Assembly: GCA_030044345.1 (NCBI GenBank)
Contig: JASHVY010000171.1
Span: forward strand, 1-6,613
DNA length: 6,613 nt
Reading direction: 5' to 3'
Source of the DNA: Acetobacteraceae bacterium
Lineage (GTDB): Bacteria; Pseudomonadota; Alphaproteobacteria; Acetobacterales; Acetobacteraceae
Positions 5,978 to 6,613 of this stretch are shown here, piece after piece; the first letter of the stretch is position 1; each line of letters opens with the position of its first letter. The notes below the pieces were generated by a model. That model saw only the letters and a list, made by a program, of their open reading frames with translations, was not told the DNA's origin and did not search any database. The position numbers were made by a program, and so were the translations under genes.

Positions 5978-6037
5978 AGGACATGAAATGGATCGAGAAA
6001 ACAAAGCAAGAGCGTGATGACCGAAAATCATCACGCT
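5953..6037 (+). repeat. repeat copy A2 (inverted copy of a DUF1127-gene segment, one 12-nt unit)
   Basis: On the plus strand this reads GAGCGATCCACCAAAG, one 12-nt unit (GCCCAAGGGGAG), GACATGAAATGGATCGAG, then a stretch nearly identical to the DUF1127 gene through AGCGTGATGACCG. Apart from the 12-nt unit it aligns over all 73 nt of the DUF1127 segment at roughly 90% identity. Read in the gene's frame it still gives DAERSTKAQGED and IEKTKQERDDRKSSR before a TAG. This is a short remnant; I do not call it a gene. Confidence 0.85.
6011..6037. terminator. probable bidirectional intrinsic terminator after the DUF1127 gene
   Basis: A perfect 10-bp stem, AGCGTGATGA with TCATCACGCT, and a 7-nt loop begin 3 bp beyond the DUF1127 stop. 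Read on the minus strand the stem is followed by a T-rich run (TGCTTTGTTTTC); on the plus strand by ATCAATTTTTCTC. Neither tract is ideal, but place and symmetry suit termination of the MFS/DUF1127 transcript. The hairpin is the end of repeat copy A2. Confidence 0.6.
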
Positions 6038-6040
6038 AGA

Positions 6041-6451
6041 TCAATTTTTCTCCCAAGGTCGACGGGTCACCTCGAACGCTGCCTGTGCGCGTGAAATGCC
6101 AAGGTCGGCAAGCGTCCGGTCATCGGCGTCAAGGAGCCAGCGTCGAGACGCTACGAATCGACGTTTTTGCAAAAACCTGCCGATACGCGCAGTGATGATC
6201 CGAAAGAAGCCGATAAGCAGGCCAATACGTCGGACAGGTGGCCCCATTCTCGTGGATTTGCTTCGTCGAGAGCGGGATGATTTCCGGTCATCACGCTCTT
6301 GCTTTGCTTTCTCGATCAATTGCATGACTTTGGCGGATCGCTCCGCATCGAAGCTCCCGCCGACATGTTCGGGGTGCTCCTTGGACCTGTTCGCAGGGAC
6401 CCCGTTGTGGGAAATCCCTTCGTGGGGCATCCCGATTCCGCCGGGAGTCAT
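6041..6451 (-). CDS. DUF1127 domain-containing protein
   Basis: A 136-residue basic protein. The C-terminal part (about 98-128, RRFVASRRWLLDADDRTLADLGISRAQ) is a DUF1127 (YjiS-like) domain, with the usual LDxxDRxLxDLGxxRxx pattern. Some short DUF1127 proteins bind RNA or influence phosphate and nitrogen metabolism in alphaproteobacteria; the role here is unknown. Residues 1-70 are hydrophilic and probably disordered, with a charged repeat segment at 37-60. Residues 73-94 (VRRIGLLIGFFRIITARIGR) form an amphipathic or weakly hydrophobic helix. The ATG at 6451 overlaps the upstream membrane protein's stop as ATGA, supporting this start; an internal ATG at 6430 is the alternative. The front half is longer than in most short family members. 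The gene ends with EKN TGA just before a hairpin. Confidence 0.82.
   Translation of the reverse strand: MTPGGIGMPHEGISHNGVPANRSKEHPEHVGGSFDAERSAKVMQLIEKAKQERDDRKSSRSRRSKSTRMGPPVRRIGLLIGFFRIITARIGRFLQKRRFVASRRWLLDADDRTLADLGISRAQAAFEVTRRPWEKN
6271..6343 (-). repeat. repeat copy B, inside the DUF1127 gene (no 12-nt unit)
   Basis: This in-gene copy encodes ERSAKVMQLIEKAKQERDDR and the following KSSR (residues 37-60 of the DUF1127 protein). Relative to A2 and A1 it lacks the 12-nt GCCCAAGGGGA-like units. Its left end (6271-6297) is itself an imperfect inverted repeat with one mismatch in the 10-bp arms. Confidence 0.85.
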
Positions 6452-6613
6452 CGTGATCTCGTCTGCGCGGCCGGCCCGTCTTGGCGGATCGCGGCGAATG
6501 CAATCAGGGCGCCGCAGAGTTGCACGAGGCCGCCGATCAGCATCGCAGCACGCAAGCCAACGTGCCCGCCATGCAGCAGCCTGAACACGGTGCCCAAAAG
6601 CGCGACGCCCAGG
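6448..6613 (-). CDS. C-terminus of an integral membrane protein, probably an MFS transporter (cut by window edge)
   Basis: The minus frame is open from the right edge to TGA at 6450-6448, giving 54 codons. It starts LGVALLGTVFRLLHGGHVGL, then a hydrophobic span (MLIGGLVQLCGALIAFAAI) and a short polar tail ending TRSR. A final transmembrane helix followed by a short cytoplasmic tail fits the last helix of a major facilitator superfamily transporter. Other polytopic membrane families cannot be excluded from this fragment. Its TGA overlaps the DUF1127 ATG as ATGA, so the two are one operon. Confidence 0.6.
   Translation of the reverse strand, partial: LGVALLGTVFRLLHGGHVGLRAAMLIGGLVQLCGALIAFAAIRQDGPAAQTRSR

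Larger units (their letters stand above)
5375..6010. other. 636-bp region between DUF1127 and LysR genes without a convincing gene
   Basis: The half near lysR (5375-5700) should contain its promoter. It shows an 8-bp direct repeat, CGCATATC at 5480-5487 and 5495-5502, one and a half helical turns apart. Minus-strand frames 5388-5645 (85 residues) and 5401-5553 (50 residues from GTG, ending STIVVGELLR) are open, but neither has a ribosome site or a recognisable family; the second stops 26 bp before lysR and could be a leader or a remnant. A 33-codon plus frame from ATG 5695 contains KGGGRTPKRGKEDLQKPV, also unrecognised. The half near DUF1127 holds the palindrome and repeat copies listed separately; the long open frames across it on both strands (5686-6009 minus, 5732-5986 and 5793-6017 plus) are by-products of that repeat. 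Confidence 0.5.

Noticed and set aside
5686..6017. Open frames on both strands (minus 5686-6009, plus 5732-5986 and 5793-6017)
   Set aside because: They overlap each other and are held open by the GC-rich palindrome; translations are low-complexity Gly, Pro and Arg and match no family.
5953..6037. Plus-strand ORF starting ATG 5983 with AGGGGAGG upstream, or ATG 5874, ending at TAG 6038
   Set aside because: The coding look comes from being an inverted copy of the DUF1127 segment; only about 18 to 55 codons, truncated relative to the parent and without the DUF1127 domain.

Overview
The window reads like an accessory or slowly decaying stretch of an alphaproteobacterial chromosome. The protein styles (FixJ-type regulators, a large-family GAF/PAS histidine kinase, a DUF1127 protein, an ECF sigma factor with an EDARQD motif) point to the Rhizobiales, most likely a Bradyrhizobium relative. 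This is inferred from sequence style only; no search was possible. Every gene I accept lies on the minus strand, so transcription runs from high to low coordinates.

Right end (6613 to 6041): the C-terminus of a membrane protein, probably an MFS transporter, overlaps a DUF1127 gene by ATGA. A strong hairpin follows the DUF1127 stop. Next comes about 630 bp with no convincing gene. It holds a long imperfect palindrome whose two arms are diverged copies of a segment inside the DUF1127 gene. The three copies differ by zero, one or two units of a 12-nt tandem repeat.

Centre (5374 to 3756): a LysR-type regulator and a peroxiredoxin-like protein with a CPYC motif form a GTGA-overlapping pair. The regulator has two cysteines at the same spacing and nearly the same positions as the redox cysteines of OxyR, so a peroxide or thiol-responsive operon is a reasonable hypothesis.

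Left half (3755 to 1): after a 555-bp gap comes an intact soluble GAF-PAS histidine kinase. Its FixJ-type response regulator partner lies directly downstream but is a pseudogene (start codon ATG to ATA, one frameshift, an internal deletion of about 27 codons). Further downstream is a likely unit of a 46-codon small ORF, a receiver-only response regulator joined to it by a GTGA overlap, and an ECF sigma factor that runs off the left edge. A NarL/FixJ-like 7-2-7 dyad lies upstream of this unit.

Working model: the kinase has lost its own DNA-binding output and may now signal, if at all, through the receiver-only protein beside the sigma factor gene. The LysR/redoxin operon gives the neighbourhood a possible redox theme. 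The layout recalls fixL-fixJ-receiver-fixK, but these are not fixLJ orthologues and the PAS domain shows no haem-type signature.
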